DNA of 57,629 nucleotides from Duganella levis (GTDB lineage Bacteria; Pseudomonadota; Gammaproteobacteria; Burkholderiales; Burkholderiaceae_D), in NCBI RefSeq assembly GCF_009857605.1, contig NZ_WWCT01000031.1, positions 1 through 57,629 of the forward strand, in the 5' to 3' direction. Of the stretch, positions 18,239 through 26,605 are shown piece by piece. The notes below the pieces were generated by a model. That model was not told the origin of the DNA. It made no database searches and saw only the letters and a program-made list of their open reading frames with translations. Within the stretch, counting starts at the first letter, position 1; every line of letters starts with the position of its first letter. The translations under genes were made by a program, and so were the position numbers.

Positions 18239-18571
18239 TTGTGGATTCTGATTTTAAAAAATGAGTTTTCGAGAAGTGGCTTCCTGAATATCTTAAGCTT
18301 CTAGTTTTAAGTTCTATTCGATTGAAAACTAATAGCTCTTCTTAGCGTATATATTTACGGGTATCAGATACCGATTTACTCATTGAAATTTTATTTTAGA
18401 AATATTACCAACATAGAACTATTTCAATTCTATCCAAATGTAATTTTTTATAAAGTTGTTAAAAATCACAAACCAGGTTGTTGAATTTCATAACTAGCTC
18501 GAGTCGTGGCACCTAGAAAAACCTCACCACGTCTGGTATCACGCGGACGAACCGATTCTGATGTGATAGCA
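18239..18571. promoter_or_regulatory. AT-rich upstream region of the secretion operon
   Basis: This stretch should carry the promoter of the leftward cluster. On the minus strand TTGAAA (about 18422-18427) and TATTTC (about 18399-18404) are 17 bases apart, a tentative sigma-70 pair. A perfect palindrome GGTATC-A-GATACC at 18360-18372 lies downstream of it and could be an operator. The end near 18500 is the border with IS debris. Confidence 0.35.
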
Positions 18572-18955
18572 ATGATGAAACTTGGCCTGTTTGCCGCCCA
18601 AGAGCGGAAAGCCAGTCTCAATGAACTTGGCGACACGTTGCGTCTACTGGAGCAGCATGTTGACTCGCAGCGTTGCCCGCATCAGTCGATCATGCTGCGC
18701 TGCGCTCCAGCAACGAACGTGGCGGTCGCCCGCCGGTCCCGGCCGAACTGACGGTCCGGGTGCTGCTTATTCAGAAGCTGTTTAGCCTGAGCGATGAGCA
18801 AACGGAATTCCAACTGCTCGACCGCCTCAGCTTCCAGCGCTTTGTCGACTTGCGCCAAAGCAGCCAGATGCCTGACCGTTGCCACCATCTGGACCTTCAA
18901 GGAACGCCTGATCGAAGCCGGTGCCAGCGAGACCTTGTTACAGGCGGTAAGGCGA
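18572..18955 (+). pseudogene. IS5-family transposase N-terminal fragment
   Basis: It begins MMKLGLFAAQERKASLNEL and continues, after a frameshift near 18665, with SNERGGRPPVPAELTVRVLL and LLDRLSFQRFVDL. A second shift gives ATIWTFKERLIEAGASETLL. This is the first third of an IS5-group transposase. It stops where a second IS5 copy in the opposite direction begins, so the two are joined tail to tail. Confidence 0.8.
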
Positions 18956-19877
18956 ACGTGAGGCGGATGACTCCCATGCAGCGCACCAGCTTGCCGCCCA
19001 TTGGGGCCAAAGCACCGAACACTTGTTCGACACAGGCGCGCGGTGTCGGTGGCGCTTCTTTTGTGTAGTGGTTATGCCCTTGGTGGCGCTGCCCTTGCGC
19101 TGGATATGGATATGCACACGCTGGCCTTCCTGTTTCAATTTTGCTCCCCGTTCGGCGATAAGGCGGCCACCATCCGCATAGACATCGCGGCTGGTGTTGG
19201 CGCGGTACAGCAGCGGCTAAAATACTGTGCCGTCAGTGACGGAGGCATGCGTGACGGCTTTTTTTCCGCATCAGCTTGTAGCGCTTGTCTACACTGGCGT
19301 GCAGCTTGCAGCCGAAGTGGTTCTTGCCGTCTTTCTTCGTCCAGTGCCCGTCGACATGCTTTTGCGCGCGTTTGTGCGGCTTCCAATTCAGCGGCATCAT
19401 GCCTTCCTTGAAGATGTAGGCCTCCTCGTGCTTGTTACGTTGAACCGGCCGCTTGCACCAGCGAAGCCTCAACGATTTGGTCGCAGCGCGCCATGTAACC
19501 ATGCCGTTGTAACGGCTGCTGGACCTGCTCGAAGATCTGGTTGCCCACTCCAGCCTGGGCTAGGCGGCCAAGGAACAGCCAGATCGTCTTGGCATACGGG
19601 ACGCTGCTGCTTTCGGTCAGATCAAAAAATTGCAGGAAGCTGCGGCGGTCGAGCAATTGATATCCAACGCGTCATCAGCCAGGTTGTTGAGCTGCTGGAG
19701 CACCAAGATCTTAACTATCAACACCATCGGATATGAAGGACGGTCTCCCTTGGCCCGCGTTGGCCTCGGCGCCGCTGCATACATGCCGACGGCCAGCGCC
19801 TCGAAGTCCACGTGCTTTTTGAAGCTGACCAGCGGTCGCCGATTTTTGTAGCCGATCTTCGCGCTCATGTTTGGCAA
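18956..19877 (-). pseudogene. IS5-family transposase, near full-length but frameshifted
   Basis: Read leftward, the pieces are FEALAVGMYAAAPRPTRAKG, LLDRRSFLQFFDLTESSSVP, ARCDQIVEASLVQAP, the core KHVDGHWTKKDGKNHFGCKL and SVDKRYKLMRK, ANTSRDVYADGG, and the end VEQVFGALAPMGGKLVRCMG. Together they cover a DDE IS5 transposase in the right order, but at least four frame changes prevent a full product. It is an old inactive copy, distinct in sequence from the plus-strand fragment beside it. Confidence 0.8.
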
Positions 19878-19998
19878 ACAGTCTGACCCGGGGCTTCATC
19901 ATCGCGGGCACTCAATGGACGTGTAGAAGGCAGAATGCTACCGGTTCGGTCCAGTGGATTGTGGGGTTTTAGAGGTCGCCCGGTGTTGGCCGGGTCGA

Positions 19999-20180
19999 TC
20001 ACCGCCTCACATGCAACGTGTCGTGTTCGCTGGCGGCACTGATCTTGATTTTGCGAATGAACTTGTAACGTTTGTCGGCGCCGGCCGCGAGCTTGTAGCC
20101 GGAATAGGACGTGCGGTGTTTCTTGCTCCAGCGGGCGTCCACATCCTTCTGGCGCCGCTTCGAAAGCGTATCCTCTCGAT
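19999..20180 (-). pseudogene. Third IS5-family transposase fragment
   Basis: The peptide KRRQKDVDARWSKKHRTSYS followed by GYKLAAGADKRYKFIRK and SAASEHDTLHV is the central DDE-core part of an IS5-type transposase. Nothing else of the element remains nearby. Confidence 0.75.
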
Positions 20181-20454
20181 CCAAGTCCGGCGCTTGGCCG
20201 CCACGCTTAGTGAATAACGCAAACCGCCGGTCTTCGCAATGATGTAGGGTCCCAGCGTTGAAGCTTAATGGCGGAACTACTGGAACGTCCTTCTTCGCAA
20301 AATCAAGCGAAAACATATGCTCCTCAAGAATACCCTTATCGCTCCAGCGCCCTGGCCGATAGAACTTGACGACGTATTGCCCCCGGTCTTCGGTCCATAT
20401 CTGCTAGACCCCGTTCTCGAAGCTAACAAGAATAACACTTCGCGACTTGGGCGA

Positions 20455-21095
20455 GCGGTGCGGCATCAAGCGCGTTCACCGCATCATGCGCACGCCGGGG
20501 CTGCGCTCACAGACCGGATATGGCAAGCGCAAGTGGAAAGGCGACGGCGTGCCATCGGTGGCGGCGCCGAATCGTCTGTAGCGGCAACTTGATGTGCTTG
20601 AGAAAAACGGGTGTGGGTGACTGACATAACCTATATTCAACCCATGAAGGGTGGGTACATCTAGCAGTTGTGCTCGACTTGTTTTCACGCGAGGTGGTCG
20701 GGTGGTCGATGAGTTCGCGGATTGATACAGAGCTGGTAATGAATGCGCTGCTGATGGCGGTCTGGCAACGCAACCCGACCAATGCTGTAACGGTTCATTC
20801 GGATCAGGGCTCGCAGTACACCAGCAAGGAACGGCGCGATTTCTTGACGGCGCATCGGCTGGAGTCAAGCCTGAGCCGGCGTGGAAACTGGCATGATTGT
20901 GCTGTCGCTGAAAGTTTCTTCCAGCTTTTAACGCGAGCGCATCAAGCGAAAGACCTATGCAACCAGGGACGACGCCAGGCAAGACATCTTCGACTACATC
21001 GAGATGCTCTACAATCCGAAGCCGCGCCACGAATTTAATGGCAGGCTTTCGCCAGCAGAACTAGTTGTAAGTGGACTCCACGACCACGCCGAATA
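20455..21095 (+). pseudogene. IS3-family OrfB (integrase core) remnant
   Basis: The pieces run in order on the plus strand: GIKRVHRIMRTPGLRSQTGY, ITYIQPMKGG, then the open stretch LDLFSREVVGWSMSSRIDTE, VTVHSDQGSQYTS (a catalytic Asp of the rve domain) and ESFFQLL. After a frameshift, DIFDYIEMLYNPKPRHEFNG and LSPAELVVSGLHDHAE end it. OrfA and the N-terminus of OrfB are missing. Several shifts and stops make it inactive. Confidence 0.82.
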
Positions 21096-21244
21096 GCTCG
21101 TGCGCAGTATGGACCGAGCGCCGTGCAGATGGCTGCCAAATTGTTTGGTAACCGCTTGGTGTTAAATTGCACTGAAATCTGACCCGACCTCCCCACGAAT
21201 TTGCAACGGAATCTGATCCACTTTAGTAGCACAACCCCCTGTCC

Positions 21245-21638
21245 TTTCGGCAGGCGATCGGAGTGATCGACGTGGCATTGCTAGGAATGATTCCACGCTG
21301 GCACCTTCGTGACCAGACTCCCATACGAGAGATTGCCCGACGACTCGGCATCTCGCGCAACACCGTCCGACGCTGCCTACGATCGGAAACAACTGCGTCC
21401 TCCTTATTCGGAGCGGCGATCATCTAGCGGCTTAGATAAATACTTGGTGCAGCTATCAGGCTGGCTAAAGGCTGAGACTACAAAGCCTCGTAAGCAGCGG
21501 CGCAATTTGAAGCAGCTCCATCTGGAACTGAGAGAACTCGGCTATGAAGAATCATACGACCGTGTGGCGGCGTTTGCCAGGCAGTGGAAGGCGGGTCAAT
21601 TGGAATGGGTCAATTCTGCCAGCAAACGAACACTCTAG
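21245..21638 (+). pseudogene. IS21-family istA transposase remnant (copy 2)
   Basis: VIDVALLGMIPRWHLRDQTP followed by IREIARRLGISRNTVRRCLR (helix-turn-helix) is in one frame. After a shift comes LDKYLVQLSGWLKAE, then LRELGYEESYDRVAAFARQW and VNSASKRTL followed by a stop. Upstream, 21165-21225 has the repeated CTGAyCC-type spacing common at IS21 ends. The homology ends at the same codon as copy 1 at 7186-7550, and both copies point the same way. Confidence 0.8.
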
Positions 21639-22135
21639 GTCCGGGATCTCGCCGTGAAGCTCGAGGTATCGCCGCCCCGACGACTTGAGCACGATCTGAC
21701 ACGCCGATGTCGGTTTTCGGTAATCGGACAGATCTGGGCGCCAAGCTACCAGCGTCCGGAACAATTGCATCAGGATCAGTGTATGCAGCGAGATTCGGAT
21801 CAATGGCAAATAAATATTTAACGATATATACTATTTATATTGTTTATATTTATAAAATTACCTTCCACTAATTCGGGCAGAAATTCCACCGCGCTGACTG
21901 AAGAAACCGGCCGGGCGAGTGACTGCCACCATGACTGGAAAATCGTGGTCGCGGGATTTTACAAGGGAAAACCGCAAACGCGAAGCGGCGCGGGGGGAAG
22001 CGTGCGATCCACCGCACCGATGCCAGCCTTGATCTCCCTCATGACAGCGCCGTCGTCCCGAGCTATCTTAAACGAACAGATGACAAAATTACCTCATTCG
22101 TTACATAACTACAATCAACAAACCGGGAGATCGCC
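21639..22135. other. Non-coding region between the IS debris and the excisionase gene
   Basis: A short leftward frame (21640-21809, LIRISLHTLILMQLFRTLVA) has coding-like composition and may be another fragment, but I cannot name it. A very AT-rich stretch at 21805-21865 contains repeated TTTATAT blocks. The promoter of the excisionase-integrase pair is probably in 21960-22125. Confidence 0.35.
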
Positions 22136-22342
22136 GTGAACCATCCAATAGCGTGGGTAAAAATCAAGAAGTACGAAGAACTCACCGGAGACACCGCAGC
22201 CTCGGTGCACGCCAGACGGCGGGCGGGAAAATGGCGCGACGGCGTGCAGTGCAAGGTGGTCGATGAAATGCTGTGGGTGAACCTGCCTGCGGCGGAAAAA
22301 TGGGTGGAGACATGGGGGCAAGGAATAGCGGCCAGGGGATAG
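22136..22342 (+). CDS. Excisionase-like small DNA-binding protein
   Basis: This 68-aa protein begins with an IAWVKIKKYEELTGDTAASV helix-turn-helix-like region and continues with ARRRAGKWRDG and MLWVNLPAAEKWVE. This is the pattern of small Xis-type proteins encoded just before DUF3596-type tyrosine integrases. The start is GTG with GGGAGA about 6 bases upstream. The 3' end overlaps the integrase start by 31 bases, so the two are translationally coupled. It would bend DNA at the attachment site and steer the integrase to excision. Confidence 0.75.
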   Translation: MNHPIAWVKIKKYEELTGDTAASVHARRRAGKWRDGVQCKVVDEMLWVNLPAAEKWVETWGQGIAARG

Positions 22343-23538
22343 AGCTGCGCAAAGGAGCGCGGTCCGAGACCATCCGGATTGTCTTCTCGTTTGGCGGCAA
22401 GCGATGCCGCGAATCGCTGCCGCTCGCCCACACGAAGACCAATATCGCCTATGCGCGGCGCTTGCAGGCGGAGGTCACCATCGCCATCGCTCGCGGCACG
22501 TTCAGTTACGAGGAATTTTTCCCCAACTCGACGACCGCCAAAAAGACCCGTGCCGAACAGCAAGCAGCGGCGGCAGAAGCCTTAAGGAAAGCGCGCACCG
22601 TCGGTGATCTGGTACGCGAAGGACTGGATATTTCAAACAAAACCATCGAACACTCGTCCTACCTCTGCTACCAGGCAATCGCGAAAACCCACCTGTTCCC
22701 GCGCTGGGACGACACCGCGATTGACGACCTGACGGCCCGCGAGTTGCGGCGGTGGATCATGGAATTGCCCGGCAAGCGCAAGACCATTCAGTTGATCCTG
22801 ACACCGCTTCGGAATGCGACAGCGCAGGCGGTCGCCGATGGCATCCTCGAGGAGGATCCATTCGATCACATCAAGCTCGCCCGACTGGTGTCGAAGGAAC
22901 AGAAGACGTCCGATTTCAAAGCCGATCCGTTCGACATCGACGAGATCGAGGCCATACTGGCCGGCTGTAAGAACGAACAAGAGCGCAACATGTTCCTGTT
23001 CGCCTTCACTACCGGCACGCGGCCTTCCGAATACATTGCGCTGCGCTGGCCCTCCGTCAGCGCCCACCAGGTGCTGGTCGCCGAGACCTACGTCGACGGG
23101 CGTCAGAAACTGCGCGCCAAAACCGCCGCGAGTCTGCGTCCGATTGACATGCGCACCGGCGCCTTCAACGCGCTCGCATCGCAGTTCCAATACACGGGGA
23201 CGTCGCAGGGCCTGGTGTTCCTGAATTCACGCACCGGCGATCAATGGGCCGGCGACAAACCGATCTACCGACGCTGGCAGCGTATATTGAAAGGCGCCGG
23301 CGTGCGTTTCCGCAATTCATACCAAACCCGCCATACCTTCGCATCGACGCTGCTGATGCTGGGCGCGGTCCCCCTGTATGTCGCAGGGCAGATGGGCCAT
23401 ACCGACACCAACATGATCACGCGACACTATGGCAAATGGATTAAGGCCGGCCTCGATGGAGATCGGCGGGCGCGATTGCTCAAGCTATATGGGCAGACTG
23501 ATGTGCGCCGCACAAATGAGTTTCCGAAGTTTACATAG
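22312..23538 (+). CDS. Tyrosine recombinase / island integrase
   Basis: This 408-aa protein has an N-terminal arm-binding domain of the DUF3596 kind (GIELRKGARSETIRIVFSFG) and a core-binding domain (about 100-190). The catalytic domain has TTGTRPSEYIALRW (first Arg), RNSYQTRHTFASTLL (His and Arg), GHTDTNMITRHYGKWI (His and Tyr). The frame extends back to 22273, but the ATG at 22312 follows GGTGGAG and overlaps the excisionase gene. Its 3' end faces the 3' end of tRNA-Val 125 bases away, the normal arrangement for an element inserted in that tRNA. The element therefore extends leftward. Confidence 0.92.
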   Translation: MGARNSGQGIELRKGARSETIRIVFSFGGKRCRESLPLAHTKTNIAYARRLQAEVTIAIARGTFSYEEFFPNSTTAKKTRAEQQAAAAEALRKARTVGDLVREGLDISNKTIEHSSYLCYQAIAKTHLFPRWDDTAIDDLTARELRRWIMELPGKRKTIQLILTPLRNATAQAVADGILEEDPFDHIKLARLVSKEQKTSDFKADPFDIDEIEAILAGCKNEQERNMFLFAFTTGTRPSEYIALRWPSVSAHQVLVAETYVDGRQKLRAKTAASLRPIDMRTGAFNALASQFQYTGTSQGLVFLNSRTGDQWAGDKPIYRRWQRILKGAGVRFRNSYQTRHTFASTLLMLGAVPLYVAGQMGHTDTNMITRHYGKWIKAGLDGDRRARLLKLYGQTDVRRTNEFPKFT

Positions 23539-23586
23539 ACAGCAGCGCGGTGCTGACGCGCCTTGAGACGGGGTGCGCGAATCGCA

Positions 23587-23608
23587 TTGCCCCAAATTTG
23601 CCCCAAAT
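23587..23608. repeat. Tandem 11-bp repeat, probable integrase arm-type sites
   Basis: TTGCCCCAAAT occurs twice in tandem between the integrase stop and the tRNA 3' end. Short direct repeats in this position commonly bind the integrase N-terminal domain. The attachment core itself is expected in the tRNA 3' half. Confidence 0.5.
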
Positions 23609-23663
23609 TTTCACAGCGCAACATCAAAATCACGCTAAGTATTTGAAGAATAAAGAAGAATTC

Positions 23664-23738
23664 TGGTGGGAAGTGCAAGTTTCGAACTTGCGACCCCTGC
23701 AGTGTGAATGCAGTGCTCTACCCCTGAGCTAACCTCCC
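23664..23738 (-). tRNA. tRNA-Val (anticodon CAC)
   Basis: Read leftward, the 75 bases fold as a cloverleaf: acceptor GGGAGGT with ACTTCCC (one G-T), D arm GCTC/GAGC, anticodon stem CTGCA/TGCAG with loop TTCACAC (anticodon CAC, reading GUG), T arm GCAAG-TTCGAAA-CTTGC, and an encoded CCA. The 3' end faces the integrase and is the likely insertion target. Confidence 0.95.
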
Positions 23739-23751
23739 GTTGAGTGCGAGC

Positions 23752-23780
23752 ATTATAGAGCTTGCCCGCACGAAGCGCAA
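23752..23780 (-). promoter_or_regulatory. Sigma-70 promoter of tRNA-Val
   Basis: On the minus strand TTGCGC and a perfect TATAAT are separated by 17 bases, and the -10 lies 13 bases before the first tRNA base. Confidence 0.7.
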
Positions 23781-23787
23781 GTCCAGT

Positions 23788-24504
23788 TTATGCCGGCACC
23801 GGCGGATTCAGCGAGGCGGTCCAGATGCACTGCCCTTTCACCGCCTTGTCCAGCCCAGCCAGTGTGTCGGCGTGGGCCGCCAGTTCGGCTTCCGAGGCCG
23901 GCACAAAGATGATGTCGGCCATGGCCACCGGCTCCAGCATGTCGCCGATGTTGACCACTTCCTCTTCCACATCCATGCCCAGACTGTTCTGCCCGCGCGT
24001 CATGGCCAGGTAGACGTCGGCCAGCAGCTCCGCATCCAGCAGCGCGCCGTGCAGCTTGCGGTGCGAGTTGGAGATGCCGTAGCGGTCGCACAGCGCGTCC
24101 AGCGAGTTACGCTTGCCTGGATGCAGTTCTTTGGCCTGCACCAGCGTGTCGATCACGCCGCCGATGTGGCTAGAGAAATCCGGCAGATTCAGCAGCTTGA
24201 ATTCGTGATTCAGGAAGCCCAGATCGAACGGCGCGTTATGGATGATGACTTCGGCGCCCTGGATGTACTCGCGCAGCTGCTCGACCACCTCATGGAACTT
24301 CGGCTTGTCGCGCAGGAACTCGGTGGTCAGGCCGTGGACGTTCAGCGCGCCCTCTTCCGAGTCGCGTTCCGGATTGATGTAGAAGTGGAGATTATTCCCC
24401 GTCAGCATGCGGTTGTTCAGCTCGACGCAGCCGATTTCCAGGATGCGGTTGCCCAGCTTGGGGTTGATACCGGTCGTTTCAGTATCGAGGACGATTTGGC
24501 GCAT
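23788..24504 (-). CDS. dnaQ: DNA polymerase III epsilon subunit (3'-5' proofreading exonuclease)
   Basis: This 238-aa DEDDh exonuclease has VLDTETTG (Exo I), IIHNAPFDLGFLNHE (Exo II) and HGALLDAELLADVY (Exo III with the catalytic His and Asp). Its length matches DnaQ (about 240). It proofreads for the replicative alpha subunit. It is the third gene of a leftward methyltransferase-rnhA-dnaQ group, 33 bases after rnhA; rnhA-dnaQ linkage is common in proteobacteria. Confidence 0.95.
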   Translation of the reverse strand: MRQIVLDTETTGINPKLGNRILEIGCVELNNRMLTGNNLHFYINPERDSEEGALNVHGLTTEFLRDKPKFHEVVEQLREYIQGAEVIIHNAPFDLGFLNHEFKLLNLPDFSSHIGGVIDTLVQAKELHPGKRNSLDALCDRYGISNSHRKLHGALLDAELLADVYLAMTRGQNSLGMDVEEEVVNIGDMLEPVAMADIIFVPASEAELAAHADTLAGLDKAVKGQCIWTASLNPPVPA

Positions 24505-24537
24505 AGTGTTCCGTAATGAATTTCAACGTGCAGTATA

Positions 24538-24981
24538 TCAGCGGCCGCGCGCCACTTCCACGCCGCGGTTGGCCAGCATGTCGGCCCGCTCGTTGCCCGG
24601 ATGGCCATTGTGGCCGCGCACCCAGCGCCATTCGACGTTGTGCATCTGCTGCGCGGCGTCCAGCGCCTTCCACAGGTCTTCGTTCTTGACCGGCTCCTTG
24701 CTCGCGGTCTTCCAGCCGCGCGCCTTCCAGCCATGGATCCATTCGCTGATGCCTTTTTGTACATACTGGCTATCGGTATGCAGCACCACCGTGCACGGCC
24801 GCTTGAGTACGGTCAGCGCTTCGATCACCGCCTGCAACTCCATGCGGTTGTTGGTGGTGTCGCGCGCGCCGCCGCAGATTTCCTTCTCGGCATTGCCGGC
24901 CACCAGCAAGGCGCCCCAGCCGCCCAGGCCCGGGTTGCCCTTGCATGCGCCATCGGTAAAAATTTCGACCTTATCTTCCAT
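24538..24981 (-). CDS. rnhA: Ribonuclease HI
   Basis: This 147-aa protein has IFTDGACKGNPGLGGWG (first Asp), NRMELQAVIEAL (Glu), VLHTDSQYV (Asp), and WVRGHNGHPGNERAD (His and final Asp): the full DEDD active site. It degrades the RNA strand of RNA-DNA hybrids, such as Okazaki primers and R-loops. Its start overlaps the methyltransferase 3' end by 11 bases. Confidence 0.96.
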   Translation of the reverse strand: MEDKVEIFTDGACKGNPGLGGWGALLVAGNAEKEICGGARDTTNNRMELQAVIEALTVLKRPCTVVLHTDSQYVQKGISEWIHGWKARGWKTASKEPVKNEDLWKALDAAQQMHNVEWRWVRGHNGHPGNERADMLANRGVEVARGR

Positions 24982-25750
24982 CCTGCTGTTCCCGTTGTTT
25001 GTTTGTAACCGGCACTGCCACCGGGGCGTTTGCCGTTTTCCGGCTCCATGCCGGACCGATCAAGCGCATGCCCTTGACCCGCTTGATGGCTTGTACGATG
25101 TAGACGCCGCCCAGGTAGGGCCACCAGCGCGACCCGGCATTATCCATGAAGGCGTAGCGGTTGAGCCATTTTTCTGTGCGGCAGGCCGGCGCGTAGCAGC
25201 CGAAGTGGCTTTGGCTGGCGCTCATATTCAATAATTTTAACCAGTCTTTCATGCGCGGCATAGAGATCAGTTCCTCCGTGCGCGGCAGAAACGAGGTGCC
25301 GCCGACGCGCCGCAGCACATGGCGCGCGCCCCACAGGCTGGCCGGATTGAAACCGCAGATGACCACCTGCCCTTCCGGGATCAGCACCCGCTCGACCTCG
25401 CGCAGCACCTGGTGGGGGTCGGTGGAAAATTCCAGTACGTGCGGCAACACCACCAGGTCGATGCTTTGCGAGGCGAACGGCAATTCGGTGTAATCCAGCG
25501 TGACCGACACCGCCCGCGCCGGTTCATCCGCGCTGCGCACTTTCCGGTCGGCGAGGATTTTATAGGGCATGCGGCTGGCCGCCAGCGCGTCCATTTGCGG
25601 CATGCCGATCTGCACGGCGTTGTAGCCGAAGATATCCGCTGTTAAATTATCGAGACAGCTTTGTTCCCACGCACGCAGGTACACGCCTGCGGGCGTTTGC
25701 AGCCAGCCTTCCAGCGCTATAATGGATTTCTCCGACCCCGCCTTATCCAT
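24971..25750 (-). CDS. Class I SAM-dependent methyltransferase
   Basis: This 259-aa protein is of the Methyltransf_11 type found between gloB and rnhA in many beta- and gammaproteobacteria. Signs are an acidic strand end with LDYTELPFASQSIDLVVLPH, VLEFSTDPHQVLREVERVL and GQVVICGFNPASLWG. The glycine-rich motif I is weak, as in this subfamily (IFGYNAVQIG). The substrate is unknown. I start at the ATG at 25750, which has AAAGG 8 bases upstream; the frame extends to 25771. The start is only 20 bases from the divergent gloB start. Confidence 0.85.
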   Translation of the reverse strand: MDKAGSEKSIIALEGWLQTPAGVYLRAWEQSCLDNLTADIFGYNAVQIGMPQMDALAASRMPYKILADRKVRSADEPARAVSVTLDYTELPFASQSIDLVVLPHVLEFSTDPHQVLREVERVLIPEGQVVICGFNPASLWGARHVLRRVGGTSFLPRTEELISMPRMKDWLKLLNMSASQSHFGCYAPACRTEKWLNRYAFMDNAGSRWWPYLGGVYIVQAIKRVKGMRLIGPAWSRKTANAPVAVPVTNKQREQQDGR

Positions 25751-25770
25751 GCTTAGCCTTTTGCAATCCA

Positions 25771-26577
25771 ATGACCATATCTTCTACTCAAGCTCTCACT
25801 GTTCTAACGGTTCCAGCATTCCGCGATAACTACCTGTGGTTGATACATGATGGCACACATGCCGCAGTAGTCGACCCTGGCGACGCCAAACCGATCCTGG
25901 CGGCGCTGAAAGCGAACGGACTCAAGCTCACCGCCATTCTACTCACCCATCACCACGCTGACCATATTGGCGGCGTTCCTGAATTATTACAGCATTATCA
26001 GGTTCCTGTTTTCGGTCCGCGCAACGAGACCATCGCCACCGTCACGTTGCCGGTGGGCGAAGGCAAGACTGTCGATGTGCCGGGCCTGGCGCTGAAATTG
26101 AATGTGCTGGATGTGCCTGGCCACACGATGGGCCATATCGCCTATGTCCGCGAGGCATCGGCTGACGCACCGACCTGGCTGTTCTGCGGCGACACGCTGT
26201 TTGCCGGCGGTTGCGGCCGTCTATTTGAAGGCACGCCGGCGCAGATGATCAGTTCCCTGGGCAAGCTGGCCGCGTTGCCGGACGATACGTTGGTGTATTG
26301 CGCGCACGAGTACACGCTGTCCAACCTGCGCTTCGCGCGCGTGGTGGAGCCGAACAATGTGGCGCTGCAAGAACGGGTGAAGGTGGAAACCGACAAGCGC
26401 GAGCACGATGTGCCGACGGTGCCAAGCACCATCGCGCTGGAAAAGACGACCAACCCCTTCCTGCGTTACCGCGAGCCGGCGATTGCGGAGCAGCTGGTGA
26501 AGGCCGGGCGTCTCGATCGCATCGATACGCCGCTGGCGACCTTCACCGCGCTACGTTTGTGGAAAAACGACTTCTAA
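25771..26577 (+). CDS. gloB: Hydroxyacylglutathione hydrolase (glyoxalase II)
   Basis: This 268-aa metallo-beta-lactamase-fold hydrolase has THHHADHIGG (metal site), DVPGHTMGHIAY (His), FCGDTLFAGGCGRLFEGT (bridging Asp), and YCAHEYTLSNLRFA (His), plus the C-terminal glutathione-binding NPFLRYREP. It hydrolyses S-lactoylglutathione to lactate and glutathione in methylglyoxal detoxification. Its promoter must lie inside the divergent methyltransferase gene. No strong ribosome site is visible. Confidence 0.96.
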   Translation: MTISSTQALTVLTVPAFRDNYLWLIHDGTHAAVVDPGDAKPILAALKANGLKLTAILLTHHHADHIGGVPELLQHYQVPVFGPRNETIATVTLPVGEGKTVDVPGLALKLNVLDVPGHTMGHIAYVREASADAPTWLFCGDTLFAGGCGRLFEGTPAQMISSLGKLAALPDDTLVYCAHEYTLSNLRFARVVEPNNVALQERVKVETDKREHDVPTVPSTIALEKTTNPFLRYREPAIAEQLVKAGRLDRIDTPLATFTALRLWKNDF

Positions 26578-26582
26578 AGAAA

Positions 26583-26600
26583 ACGGCCCTTGCGGGCCGT
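26583..26600 (-). terminator. Rho-independent terminator of aceB
   Basis: ACGGCCC-TTGC-GGGCCGT is a perfect 7-bp stem. On the minus strand it is followed by TTTTCTTT, directly after the aceB stop. On the plus strand it may also slow transcripts from gloB. Confidence 0.75.
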
Positions 26601-26605
26601 AGTGC

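Noticed and set aside
18239..18505. Search for a small peptide precursor ahead of the cluster.
   Set aside because: All leftward ATG frames here end within about 15 codons.
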